Source of the DNA: CAWIJJ01 sp963836425
GTDB lineage: Bacteria; Acidobacteriota; Terriglobia; Bryobacterales; Bryobacteraceae
Length of the DNA: 64,000 nt
Direction of reading: 5' to 3'
Assembly (NCBI GenBank): GCA_963836425.1
Contig: CAWIJJ010000015.1
Span: forward strand, 124,001-188,000
Each line of letters starts with the position of its first letter. Position 1 is the stretch's first letter. The position numbers and the translations under genes were made by a program. Below, in pieces: positions 1 through 7,567 of the stretch. The notes below the pieces were generated by a model that was not told the origin of the DNA, made no database searches, and saw nothing but the letters and a program-made list of their open reading frames with translations.

Positions 1-671
1 CCGAGGATCAAGGGAGTTCGCGGTCGGTAGTGCCGGGGGTGCATCCCGGGCGAAGCGTGCGGGCCCCCGGCGAGTTCCGCCGCGATCCCCACCGGTCCGA
101 TGAGTGCTTCGATTTCCGGCAGCGGAATCACGCCGGGACGAAGCAGCAGTGGGTCCGCCACCAGCGAGAGCACGGTGGATTCGATGCCCACAAGTGCGGG
201 TCCGCCATCGAGCACGTAATCGGCAAGCGAGGCGGGCACGTGCCCTGCCGCGGTGGGGGAAAGCTCGGTGAAGCGGTTGGCGCTGGGCGCGGCCAGCGGC
301 ACTCCGGCCGCGCCGATCAGGGCAAGGGCCAGCGGATGTGCAGGCATGCGCAAAGCCACGGTCGGCAGCCCCGCGGTGACTATGTCCGGAACCGCAGGCT
401 GCTTCGGCACCACCAGGGTGAGGGGGCCGGGCCAAAAGCGTTCGGCCAGCAACTGGGCCGCGGGCGGCCACTCCCGCGCCAGGCCGCGGGCCATGGCGAT
501 CGAATCGACGTGCACGATCAGGGGGCTCGAGTGGGGCCTGCCCTTGGCCGTGAAGATGCGTTGTACGGCGGCTGGGTCCAGCGCGTTTGCGCCGAGGCCG
601 TAGACGGTCTCGGTCGGGAACGCGACCAGCTTTCCCTCGCGAATCAGCGCCGCCGCATGCCCGACGCTCAC
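1..671 (-). CDS. sua5: Threonylcarbamoyl-AMP synthase, Sua5/YrdC family (3' end beyond window)
   Basis: Makes threonylcarbamoyl-AMP from threonine, bicarbonate and ATP, the first step of the t6A37 tRNA modification, in the cytoplasm. Read on the minus strand it begins VSVGHAAALIREGKLVAFPT and continues with ETVYGLGANA, the KGRP motif (residues 43-46), PLIVHV, SAN (about 130-132) and SPGMHPRHYRP (about 207-217). The last is the linker that separates long Sua5 proteins from short YrdC. The chosen GTG start (671-669) overlaps the prfB stop as GTGA, so translation is probably coupled to prfB. The gene runs off the window after about 223 residues, so the C-terminal Sua5 domain cannot be checked. 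Family assignment is firm. Confidence 0.93.
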   Translation of the reverse strand, partial: MSVGHAAALIREGKLVAFPTETVYGLGANALDPAAVQRIFTAKGRPHSSPLIVHVDSIAMARGLAREWPPAAQLLAERFWPGPLTLVVPKQPAVPDIVTAGLPTVALRMPAHPLALALIGAAGVPLAAPSANRFTELSPTAAGHVPASLADYVLDGGPALVGIESTVLSLVADPLLLRPGVIPLPEIEALIGPVGIAAELAGGPHASPGMHPRHYRPRTPLIL

Positions 672-1802
672 TCGACGGCGTCGTCCTTATCGTCGCCCGC
701 GATCTTGCCGGTCTTGCGCCACACCAGGAAGGCATGAATCAACGGGTCCAGGTCGCCCTCGAGCACGCGGTCCACATCGCCCATCGCCAGCTTGCTCCGC
801 AGGTCCTTCACCAGGCGGTAGGGGGCGAGGACGTAGTTGCGGATCTGGCTGCCGAAATTGATCTCGAGCTTGGCATCCTCGGTCTTGCGCGTCTCCTCGC
901 GCTTTTTCTCCAGCTCGTGCTCGTAGAGCCGGGCGCGGAGCTGCTTCATGGCGCTGTCGCGATTCTTGTGCTGGGACCGTTCGTTCTGGCATTGCACCAC
1001 GATCCCGGTGGGAAAGTGGGTCATGCGGACGGCCGAATCCGTCATGTTCACGTGCTGCCCGCCCGCGCCCGAGGCGCGGAACGTGTCGATGCGCAGATCC
1101 TCCAGCCGGATGTCGATCTTGATCTCGTCATCCACCTGCGGAAAGACGAAGACGGACGCGAAGGATGTGTGCCGCCGGGCGTTCGCGTCGAACGGCGAGA
1201 TGCGGACCAGGCGATGCACGCCGATCTCGGATTGGAGCATGCCGTAGACGTTATCGCCGTTGACTTCGAAGGTGACGGATTTGATACCCGCCCCTTCGCC
1301 TTCGAGCCGGTCCGTGACTACGGTTTGGAAGCCCTGGCGTTCCGCCCATCGCAGGTACATGCGAAGGAGCATTTCGGCCCAGTCCTGGCTCTCCGTGCCG
1401 CCCGCGCCGGGGTGAATGGTGACGATGGCGCTGCGCGCGTCGTTTTCGCCGGAGAGCAGCATGGCCGTTTCGAGGCGCTCCAGCAGCTCGGAATACACTT
1501 TGATGTCGCGCTGGATATCGGCAGACACGTTTTCGCCCTCGCGGGCGAGCTCGAATAGAGTATCGAGATCCTCGGTCATCGAACGGATGCGTTCGTCGTT
1601 GGCGATGGACTCCTCCAACCGCTTCCGGTCCTGCATCACTTTTTGGCTTTTTTCCGGCTGGCTCCAGAAGTCCGGGGCGCCGATCTGCTGCTCGATCCTG
1701 GTCAGCTTCTGTTTCTGTTGAGGCGCGTCAAAGATACCTCCGCACGGCTAGCGCCTGTTCGCGGAGGGGGGCATATTCGCGGTCCAATTCTTCTACTGTC
1801 AT
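668..1802 (-). CDS. prfB: Peptide chain release factor 2, with programmed +1 frameshift
   Basis: RF2 recognises UAA and UGA stops and triggers peptide release on the ribosome. The ATG at 1802 opens a 24-codon frame (begins MTVEELDREYAP, ends RRYL) that stops at an in-frame TGA at 1730-1728. Reading continues in the +1 frame with DAPQQKQKL to the stop at 668, giving about 377 residues, in the family range. The stop-recognition motif SPF (about 202-204) and the catalytic GGQ (about 247-249, within GAGGQHVN) are intact. It is the middle gene of metallophosphoesterase-prfB-sua5: 6 bases follow the upstream stop and sua5 overlaps its end. Annotating only the second frame (1639-668) would lose about 54 N-terminal residues. 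Confidence 0.96.
1727..1741 (-). promoter_or_regulatory. RF2 autoregulatory +1 frameshift site
   Basis: On the minus strand the codons read CGG AGG TAT CTT TGA C. This is the canonical prfB recoding signal: an SD-like CGGAGG three bases before the slippery CTT, then an in-frame TGA followed by C. Known mechanism in the family: low RF2 makes termination at the UGA slow and favours the +1 slip, so RF2 controls its own level. All elements and spacings match the well-studied enterobacterial site; operation here is inferred. Confidence 0.95.
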
Positions 1803-1808
1803 GGCGGA

Positions 1809-2405
1809 TTAATCCAATTCTAACAAATACCCTTTTTTCCCGACGTTCACCGCGCGCGTGGCGCCCATTCGCGTTTCGGCGCCCTGCGCTTCGTGAATGT
1901 GGCCGCAGAAAAACCAACCGGGCTGGTGCCTCTCGATGAAATTTCTCACCGCCCGGGATCCGGCATGCAAATCCTGGCGGATACGGTCGAGCGCGGTTCC
2001 ATACGGCGGGCAGTGGCAGATCAGCACCAGCGGGGATAACCCGGAAAACCGCTCGAGCCGTTCGGCAAGCTGCATTTCGCTGTATTCGCCGGGCGTATTG
2101 AACGGGGTCGGGTTGGAATATCCGAGTCCGGCCACGTTCCAGGTTCCCACCTGAAAGTGGCGCTCGTGAAAGCCGTGCAACCCGAAGCGCGCGCAGAAAT
2201 CCGCAATCTGCGCCGCCGATTCGTGATTTCCGGGTAGGACGTACATGCGCTCCGCCCGGGTTTGCAGGATTTTTCCGCAGTCCTCGAGTCCTCTTGCCCA
2301 ACTCACCAGGTCCCCGGCGGCAACGTAATAATCAGCCTCAACGCCGAGCAGGGTCTCGAGCGTCTTCCAGTCTTGGTGGATGTCGGAAAAGATCAGAAGC
2401 TTCAA
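1809..2405 (-). CDS. Calcineurin-like metallophosphoesterase
   Basis: A 198-residue protein with the full set of calcineurin-like metallophosphoesterase motifs in order: SDIHQD near the N-terminus, AAGDLV, PGNHES, CHCPPYG, and GHIH near the C-terminus. These residues bind a dinuclear metal centre. The substrate cannot be deduced. I place the start at TTG 2405 (KLLIFSDIHQ follows directly), because the open frame farther upstream lies antisense to pilT. Its stop is 6 bases before the prfB ATG, so it is probably first in an operon with prfB and sua5. It is divergent from pilT with 36 bases between starts. No signal peptide, so cytoplasmic. Confidence 0.88.
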   Translation of the reverse strand: MKLLIFSDIHQDWKTLETLLGVEADYYVAAGDLVSWARGLEDCGKILQTRAERMYVLPGNHESAAQIADFCARFGLHGFHERHFQVGTWNVAGLGYSNPTPFNTPGEYSEMQLAERLERFSGLSPLVLICHCPPYGTALDRIRQDLHAGSRAVRNFIERHQPGWFFCGHIHEAQGAETRMGATRAVNVGKKGYLLELD

Positions 2406-2441
2406 TGAGAGAATGGTATCGCAGAAGGTGCCGGGCGGCGA

Positions 2442-3593
2442 ATGAGCGAGTACGACAGCGAACTTTCCAAACTGGTAGCTGAGCTGAATCGCGCCGCGCC
2501 CAGCCAAAAGACGCCCGCCTCCCGCCTGCCTCAGTCGACGGCGTCGCTCGAACAGTTGCTGCACGCCGCCGCCGCGCGCTCCGCATCCGACGTGCTGCTG
2601 ATTGCCGGGACGCCGGCCATGCTGCGCATCAACGGGAACCTCACGGGCGGGGGAGGCGCCGCCCTCGAAGCCGAGGATGTCCGCAGCCTGGTCCTGCCGC
2701 TGCTGGAACCGTGGCAGCTCGAGGAGTTGCAAAAGCGAAAGTCGGTGGACCTGAGTTTCATCCGGGAAAACCTGGGGCGCTTCCGCATCAACATGCATCA
2801 TCAGCGGGGCACGCTGGCAGCGAGCATCCGCCTGCTGCCTTCGCGCATTCCGTCGCTCGAATCGCTGCACCTTCCCGTTTCGCTCGCCAAACTGGCCGAG
2901 CGCAGACAGGGGCTGGTGCTGGTGACCGGGCCCACCGGTTGCGGCAAGACCTCCACGCTGGCCGCGCTGATCGACATTGTGAACACGCGCCGCGCCGCGC
3001 ACGTGGTCACCATCGAAGACCCGATTGAATACCAGCACGCCAACCGCAGTTCGATCATCGAGCAGATCGAGGTGGGCCGCGACACGCCGGATTTCGCCGG
3101 GACCCTGCGCAGCATCATGCGGCAGACTCCGGACGTGATCCTGGTGGGGGAAATGCGCGATGCGGAAACCATGGCGACGGCGCTCACGGCCGCCGAAACC
3201 GGCCACCTCGTGCTCTCGACCCTGCACACCAACGACGCGATTCAGGCAGTGGCCCGGCTCCTCGACTCCTTCCCGGCGGCAAATCAGCCGCAGATCCGGC
3301 AGCAGCTCTCGCTGGCCCTGGCCGCCGTCATCGCGCAGCAGCTTGTGCCGGGGATCGACGGCATTTCGCGCTGGCCTGCGGCCGAAATCATGATTGCCAG
3401 CGATGCCGTGCGCGCGCTCATCCGAAAAGGCGACGATCATCAGCTACGCTCGCAGATTTCCGTCGGACGCGCGGAGGGGATGGTCACGATGGAGCAGTCG
3501 CTGGCCGAACTGGTGCGGATGAACCGCATTCATAGGGATACGGCCTTTGCCCACTGTTTCCGCACCGACGACCTGCAACGGTACCTGGCGTAA
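2442..3593 (+). CDS. pilT: Type IV pilus retraction ATPase, PilT family
   Basis: Hexameric cytoplasmic ATPase that powers pilus disassembly in twitching motility. The 383-residue protein has an N-terminal PAS-like PilT domain (SASDVLLIAGTPAMLRING), Walker A GPTGCGKT (163-170), the Asp box (TIEDPIEYQH), Walker B (VILVGEMRD) and the His box (TGHLVLSTLHTND), and an AEIMIASDAVR region typical of PilT. The canonical PilT AIRNLIRE helix appears as AVRALIRKG, a modest divergence. Start at ATG 2442. No other pilus gene lies in the window, so it acts on a system encoded elsewhere. PilU or another retraction paralogue is possible. Confidence 0.9.
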   Translation: MSEYDSELSKLVAELNRAAPSQKTPASRLPQSTASLEQLLHAAAARSASDVLLIAGTPAMLRINGNLTGGGGAALEAEDVRSLVLPLLEPWQLEELQKRKSVDLSFIRENLGRFRINMHHQRGTLAASIRLLPSRIPSLESLHLPVSLAKLAERRQGLVLVTGPTGCGKTSTLAALIDIVNTRRAAHVVTIEDPIEYQHANRSSIIEQIEVGRDTPDFAGTLRSIMRQTPDVILVGEMRDAETMATALTAAETGHLVLSTLHTNDAIQAVARLLDSFPAANQPQIRQQLSLALAAVIAQQLVPGIDGISRWPAAEIMIASDAVRALIRKGDDHQLRSQISVGRAEGMVTMEQSLAELVRMNRIHRDTAFAHCFRTDDLQRYLA

Positions 3594-4102
3594 AGCCGCC
3601 AGAGATCGCAAGGCAGATGCTCATCTCGTGAAGAGCCGAGCAGAACGAACCGCTCCTCCTCTGAAGAGCGCCGCGGGTCCGCCACGAAGCGGCCCAGGAA
3701 TCGCCGACCACTGTTGTGCTTCTGCGAATGAAACACAACGCTTCGCCAGATTGGCTGCGGCCTTCTCTTCTTGCGACCAGGAGCACTACCCGCAACTGAA
3801 GGTGGCGTCGCAACCTCCCGGCTCAGTGCAGCGTGCCGAGTTCCCATTGGAAATTCCCCGAATCTGGGCAAGTAAGTGGTTGACGGGCACACGCCGGGAA
3901 ATGCTGTCTGTGACTACCGGATACCGCTGCTGTCCACGAACTGAGGTCAACCCACAAGAATCCCCACAGGCGGCATCCGCTTCGCCGCGTTCTGTCAGAA
4001 CCCGCATGATTGAAGCACTTCTGCAAGGTCACTGGTCGGAACGGCCTCTGATAAGCGGCACCGAGTCCGCCGCACGTACGATAGACTGAAGGTGGGTTGG
4101 CC
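3594..4102 (+). other. Noncoding stretch without recognisable gene
   Basis: About 500 bases between pilT and the DUF433 gene. Both strands have open stretches, but none shows a recognisable domain, a consistent start with a ribosome binding site, or typical codon use. A minus-strand phrase, EEERFVLLGSSRDEHL (about 3600-3680), faintly recalls DUF497/BrnT toxins but lacks the rest of the family. It could be decayed accessory DNA. The last bases (AAGGTGGG at about 4089-4096) are the ribosome binding site of the DUF433 gene. Confidence 0.5.
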
Positions 4103-4417
4103 ATGAATCGAGAGTTCGTCGAGCGCCGGGATGGAAGTCTTTACCTCGTCGGGAGTCGTGTGCCGCTGGCTCACGTCGTCCGCGAATTCCAGCATGGCGA
4201 ACTTCCGGAGGCGATTCGTTCCCATTACCCGACCCTAACCCTGGAACAGGTATACGGCGCGATCACCTTTTATCTGGGCTCCAAAGAAGAAGTGGAGACG
4301 GATATCGCCGAGCGCGAACGGGTCGAAGATGAGTTCGCGGGAACCCACCCGGCGCCGCCCGATCTGAAGCAAAAGCTGGAGCGCGCGCGGCAACAACTGC
4401 TTGCGCGCCGATCCTGA
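4103..4417 (+). CDS. DUF433 domain protein, putative antitoxin
   Basis: A 104-residue protein whose N-terminal part (GSLYLVGSRVPLAHVVREFQ, then PEAIRSHYPTLTLEQVYGAI) is a DUF433 winged-helix domain, a small DNA-binding fold often used by VapB-like antitoxins. The C-terminal half is charged and helical (EEVETDIAERERVEDEF, LKQKLERARQQLL), as expected for a toxin-binding tail. I prefer ATG 4103, with AAGGTGGG 6-7 bases upstream, to the in-frame TTG at 4097. The DUF5615 gene begins 3 bases after its stop. The pair is a known but little-characterised toxin-antitoxin-like arrangement; the antitoxin role is inferred. Confidence 0.82.
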   Translation: MNREFVERRDGSLYLVGSRVPLAHVVREFQHGELPEAIRSHYPTLTLEQVYGAITFYLGSKEEVETDIAERERVEDEFAGTHPAPPDLKQKLERARQQLLARRS

Positions 4418-4420
4418 CGA

Positions 4421-4774
4421 ATGATCCGCTTCCTGGCGGACGCCGACCTCAACGAGGGAATCGTTGCCGGATGCTTACGTCGAGAACCCGAGATGGATTT
4501 CCTGTCCGCCAATAAAGCGGACCTGGAAGGAGTGCCCGATCCCGAGGTACTGGCGCTGGCGGCTGCGGAGGATCGCATTCTGGTGTCGCACGATTTCCAT
4601 ACGATGCCGCGGCATTTCGGCAACTTTCTTCAGGCCGGCAATCCCAGCCCGGGCGTCCTTCTCGTGCCGCAGTGTCTCCCGGTTGGTGAAGCGATAGAAG
4701 AACTCGTGCTGATTTGGGCCGCTTCGGACGCCGACGAGTGGCAGAATCGGATCCTGAAAATCCCACTACCGTGA
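4421..4774 (+). CDS. DUF5615 PIN-like protein, putative toxin
   Basis: A 117-residue protein of the DUF5615 family, related in fold to PIN nucleases. It starts MIRFLADADLNEGIV, with the acidic LADADL motif. ADLEGVPDPEVLALA and RILVSHDFHTMPRHF follow, the second carrying the SHD motif, and GVLLVP precedes a C-terminal helix. The acidic residues D7, D9 and the SHD aspartate are candidate metal ligands. It sits 3 bases after the DUF433 gene, so the two are surely co-transcribed. RNase activity is suggested by family membership only. The downstream neighbour is a broken serine recombinase, so the pair may have arrived with mobile DNA. Confidence 0.82.
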   Translation: MIRFLADADLNEGIVAGCLRREPEMDFLSANKADLEGVPDPEVLALAAAEDRILVSHDFHTMPRHFGNFLQAGNPSPGVLLVPQCLPVGEAIEELVLIWAASDADEWQNRILKIPLP

Positions 4775-4804
4775 GCATTTATTTGGCGAGGTCCTTCTGC
4801 CGGC

Positions 4805-5668
4805 TTACAGGTAGACAGCCTTGGCAGGTGTCGCACAGAGCTGGGGATCTAGTAATTGCAGAAGCAGTTCGAGCCGGACGCGCGAAGCCGAAACGTGAAA
4901 GCGTTGCGGCTCGGAATACCGCCAAAGGCCAAGGGCATGGCGTTGTTGGAATCCCTTCCATTTACGCACGATTCTCTCACGGAGCGGCGCCATCAGGGCT
5001 GCTTGGTCCGAGGGCAGAACTCAATTTCGAACCGCCCGGTATCGGCCTCAAAGTCGGCCACAGACGCTACAGCAAACCAGACCCGCAGTGGCCACGGCAT
5101 CGGGGGCTTGGCGCGCCCCGGCTTCCTCGTGCGCCGGAGAGCGAGAAGGTTCTGCACCTCGTGATAAGTGGTCCTCTCGACCGGGCCCTGGTGATAGCCA
5201 TCAAGACCCATATCCGTCGAGGACCAAGCCGGCGTAGACGTAATTTGTGAGCGTGAAGAGTACCTGGCGCGCCGTCCATCGGTTGTTACTCCTCGTGCGA
5301 CATCCCTGCGCATTGGCGAGAGTCGCGATAGTTGACGGGAGCATTTTCGCTAATGCCCACTGAAAAATCCGCGAAAGTACTTCGCCTTCTCCCGGAACCA
5401 CGACCAACTGCTTCGTGCGAGGCCTGCCGCGTAACCGAACGGTACAGCGCCCGCGATTCGTGAAGAGGTCATCTCCCTTTCCGGTTCGACGAAGGACGCC
5501 AGGACATTCAACATCAGATTGCCTAGCGCTGCCACGCCAAGTTCCGGCGCGGCCACGACCGTCAGCCCGACCTTGTGCTCGCGAAGTTCCTGCCCGAGGT
5601 TGACGGAATGCCGAAGGTCGCGTGAGAGCCTGTCGAGTCGATATTCCATCACACGCCACGGCTGTTGA
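4805..5668 (-). pseudogene. Serine site-specific recombinase relic, truncated and frameshifted
   Basis: Minus-strand fragments in successive frames rebuild part of a large serine recombinase. First comes YRLDRLSRDLRHSVNLGQEL to VLASFVEPEREMTSSRIAG, the end of the resolvase catalytic domain (about 5668-5430). Then, in another frame, LVVVPGEGEVLSRIFQWALA and a WTARQVLF region, the Recombinase domain (about 5430-5205). Next GYHQGPVERTTYHEVQNLLA and RRTRKPGRAK (about 5215-5010), and finally APLRERIVRKWKGFQQ (about 5010-4805). At least three frameshifts are needed, and the N-terminal part with the catalytic serine is missing. It is therefore dead and marks a former mobile element next to the toxin-antitoxin pair. 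Confidence 0.8.
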
Positions 5669-5887
5669 CCAGCGCGCCGATTCCGAAATGGTGGATCGTT
5701 TTGGCTGGGCAAGAACAACGCGAACTTCACCAAGGCCCAGAAGACCATCGGCGATCGAGTGGGTGGGGTGTTCAAGAATTTGACGGCGGCCGCCGCAACC
5801 GCGCGCGATACGGACGCCGAATACAAAAAGGTTGAAGCCTCCATCAAGAAGAGCTGCCCATGGGCGCAGCCGCAAGCTCACCAGTGA
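5669..5887 (+). pseudogene. Orphan 3' gene fragment
   Basis: Plus-strand frame ending at TGA 5885-5887 with a protein-like, lysine-rich helical tail: FWLGKNNANFTKAQKTIGDR, then VFKNLTAAAATARDTDAEYK and KVEASIKKSCPWAQ. It has no start; an in-frame stop lies at 5666, exactly where the opposite-strand recombinase relic begins. The simplest reading is the 3' end of a gene whose front was removed when the recombinase segment was inserted or recombined here. The parent family is not recognised. Confidence is limited because the fragment is only about 70 codons. Confidence 0.4.
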
Positions 5888-6450
5888 TAGCCCAAGCCCA
5901 CCGAGAGGCGTAATGCGGCGTTGAAGGAATGGTAGGTCGGACTTCCGGCGCCGGCGGCAATCAGCCGGACCTCCGGCCTCAGTGCGAGGTGCCGGGAGAG
6001 AAACACTTTCGCGCCAACTCCCGCGTTGGCCAGCAGTCCCGTCCTCGTACGAACAAAGTGGTAGTCGCCGTAATGCTGTTCGGTCGTGGACCGGACGACG
6101 CCTGCTCCCAGCAACACAAAAACGAGGTTCCTTTCGCTTTGAACCACGTACAGCAGCCCGTTGCCTGTCGCCTGCACACCCCTCGCGCGGTAATTAGGAG
6201 CCGGACCGAAATACGTTCTGATTCCGCGAAACGCGTTCACCTCGCCCTCAATCGAGAACTGCGGCAGCAACCGGCGGCCCACACCGCCGCCGCCGTTCAG
6301 ACCGCGAAGCGGGAGGCCTTCCTCGTCCCACCACTTTCCCCATCCACCCCAGCCGAAGATCTCGTTCCGTGCCATTTCCTGGCTGAAACCGGGTGCGGCA
6401 AAGATCAGGCCGATGGCGGAGGCCACCAGGACACGCAAGAAGTTTCGCAT
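5878..6450 (-). CDS. Predicted outer-membrane beta-barrel protein
   Basis: A 190-residue protein beginning MRNFLRVLVASAIGLIFAAP with a likely signal peptide ending near GFSQ. The mature part has alternating, glycine- and aromatic-rich strands (QFSIEGEVNAF, LLYVVQSERNLVFVLLGAG, LALRPEVRLI) and ends ALRLSVGLGYHW, a terminal aromatic typical of beta-barrels recognised by BAM. ATG 6450 lies just after the stop of the 6452-6964 gene, so the two are co-transcribed. No specific family is recognised; an OmpA-type or OmpW-like small barrel is plausible. Confidence 0.72.
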   Translation of the reverse strand: MRNFLRVLVASAIGLIFAAPGFSQEMARNEIFGWGGWGKWWDEEGLPLRGLNGGGGVGRRLLPQFSIEGEVNAFRGIRTYFGPAPNYRARGVQATGNGLLYVVQSERNLVFVLLGAGVVRSTTEQHYGDYHFVRTRTGLLANAGVGAKVFLSRHLALRPEVRLIAAGAGSPTYHSFNAALRLSVGLGYHW

Positions 6451-6451
6451 T

Positions 6452-6964
6452 TCAATCACCGGGCAGGACACGGATCTCGGTGATGCGCTTGTCCACCGCC
6501 TTGCCGAAGTGGTATGCGCCGATTCCGACTCCAGCCACCCCCACGGTTGCAACCAGGGGTATGATGACCGCGAGGTCGCCTTCGGAGTAGGTGTTGTCGC
6601 TCGCACCCGCGGCCACGGCCAATCCTGCCGCAGTAACCGCACCCGCCGTGATCAGGATGCGTCCCAGGGTCCGGTATTCGGTCACGCGCAGGAAGGAAAC
6701 CGAGGACCTCGGGATGGAGTACCTGCCCTTGGGTTGCACCTTCTTGTTTGATGTCTTCGAAATGTCCAGGCGCAGTCCCGTGGATTCGACGGCGCGCACT
6801 TTACCCTGTATCTGTGTGCCGTCCGGCAAAACCAGGGCTACCTTTTTATCCTCGATACGCGGACCCAATTCACTCCATCTGAGTGACTCCTGCCCGGCCG
6901 GACCCGCCCATGCCGTTCCGGCCCAGAGCAATCCGCCGATGACCGCCAGAGAGCGTAGCGTCAT
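6452..6964 (-). CDS. Secreted/membrane protein with LSm-like N-terminal half
   Basis: A 170-residue protein. It has a signal peptide (MTLRSLAVIGGLLWAGTAWA), then a small beta domain (VALVLPDGTQIQGKVRAVES, YSIPRSSVSFLRV) that resembles an Sm-like fold seen in many acidobacterial hypothetical proteins. Two hydrophobic stretches follow (about residues 105-122 and 132-152), the second glycine-rich. It is upstream of and coupled to the beta-barrel gene at 5878-6450, so both may serve the envelope. Function is unknown. The assignment as a real gene rests on the signal peptide, coherent frame and tight spacing. Confidence 0.72.
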   Translation of the reverse strand: MTLRSLAVIGGLLWAGTAWAGPAGQESLRWSELGPRIEDKKVALVLPDGTQIQGKVRAVESTGLRLDISKTSNKKVQPKGRYSIPRSSVSFLRVTEYRTLGRILITAGAVTAAGLAVAAGASDNTYSEGDLAVIIPLVATVGVAGVGIGAYHFGKAVDKRITEIRVLPGD

Positions 6965-7071
6965 ATCTGCCTCCGTCTGCGATGATGCGGCAGTCGGGCG
7001 GCAGGATTGTCACCGCGGCGAGGCTGGCCGGTATTTTGACTGCAAAACGTTTGTCACGAAAATGTCCGGCG

Positions 7072-7542
7072 CTACACGACCGCCGGCACCAGCATCCACC
7101 GGAGCACGCCCTTGGGCTCGCGCCCGAAGCGGTCGCAATCGATGCGCACCAGCGCCGCTTTCTTCATGTCCACCATCAGGGTGGGACACCCGAGCAGCAG
7201 CGCCACCGTGGAGCTCATCAGCGGCTCGTGGCTGGCAAGCACGATGGAAGGTTCATCCTCGCGCGCGCGGATCTCTTCCCACACCGCATAAGGCGAGGCT
7301 TCCGGCGCCAGCGCCGGTGTCTTCACGATCTTGCCGCGGTACACCAGCACTTCGGCGGCAACTTCCGCGGTTTCGACTGCGCGGCGATACGGGCTCGAGA
7401 GAATCAATCCGGGGTTCGGGTCGGCGCGCCGCAGCACGCGCTTCAACTTTTCCTTGCCCTCGGCGGTTAGGGCGCGCTCCGAATCGGGTTGCCCGGCGCG
7501 CGCCTCTTCGGCAATGCCGTGACGGAGGAGGTAAATCTGCAT
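7072..7542 (-). CDS. sixA: Phosphohistidine phosphatase SixA family
   Basis: A 156-residue histidine-phosphatase-superfamily protein. It begins MQIYLLRHGIAEEA with the catalytic RHG, has an SSPYRRAVETAEVAAE motif (the second arginine of the pocket) and a later SHEPLMS with the second catalytic histidine. SixA enzymes remove phosphate from phosphohistidines on HPt domains and on the nitrogen phosphotransferase system. Length and the compact domain fit SixA rather than larger phosphoglycerate mutases. Start at ATG 7542; the open frame upstream is antisense to the DUF2911 gene. It lies 25 bases after that gene, so they may share a transcript. Confidence 0.87.
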   Translation of the reverse strand: MQIYLLRHGIAEEARAGQPDSERALTAEGKEKLKRVLRRADPNPGLILSSPYRRAVETAEVAAEVLVYRGKIVKTPALAPEASPYAVWEEIRAREDEPSIVLASHEPLMSSTVALLLGCPTLMVDMKKAALVRIDCDRFGREPKGVLRWMLVPAVV

Positions 7543-7567
7543 GATCGCGAGTATTGTAACTCGCGCG

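Noticed and set aside
587..1558. Long plus-strand frame opposite prfB
   Set aside because: Mirrors the codon pattern of prfB, which has all RF2 motifs; the plus frame has none.
1809..3440. A 543-residue minus-strand frame containing the metallophosphoesterase
   Set aside because: The first 340 residues are antisense to pilT and have no family similarity; the real gene starts near TTG 2405.
3530..3892. Possible DUF497/BrnT-like toxin fragment
   Set aside because: Only the phrase EEERFVLLG is suggestive; the conserved ISARKA motif and a BrnA partner are missing, so kept only as a weak remark.
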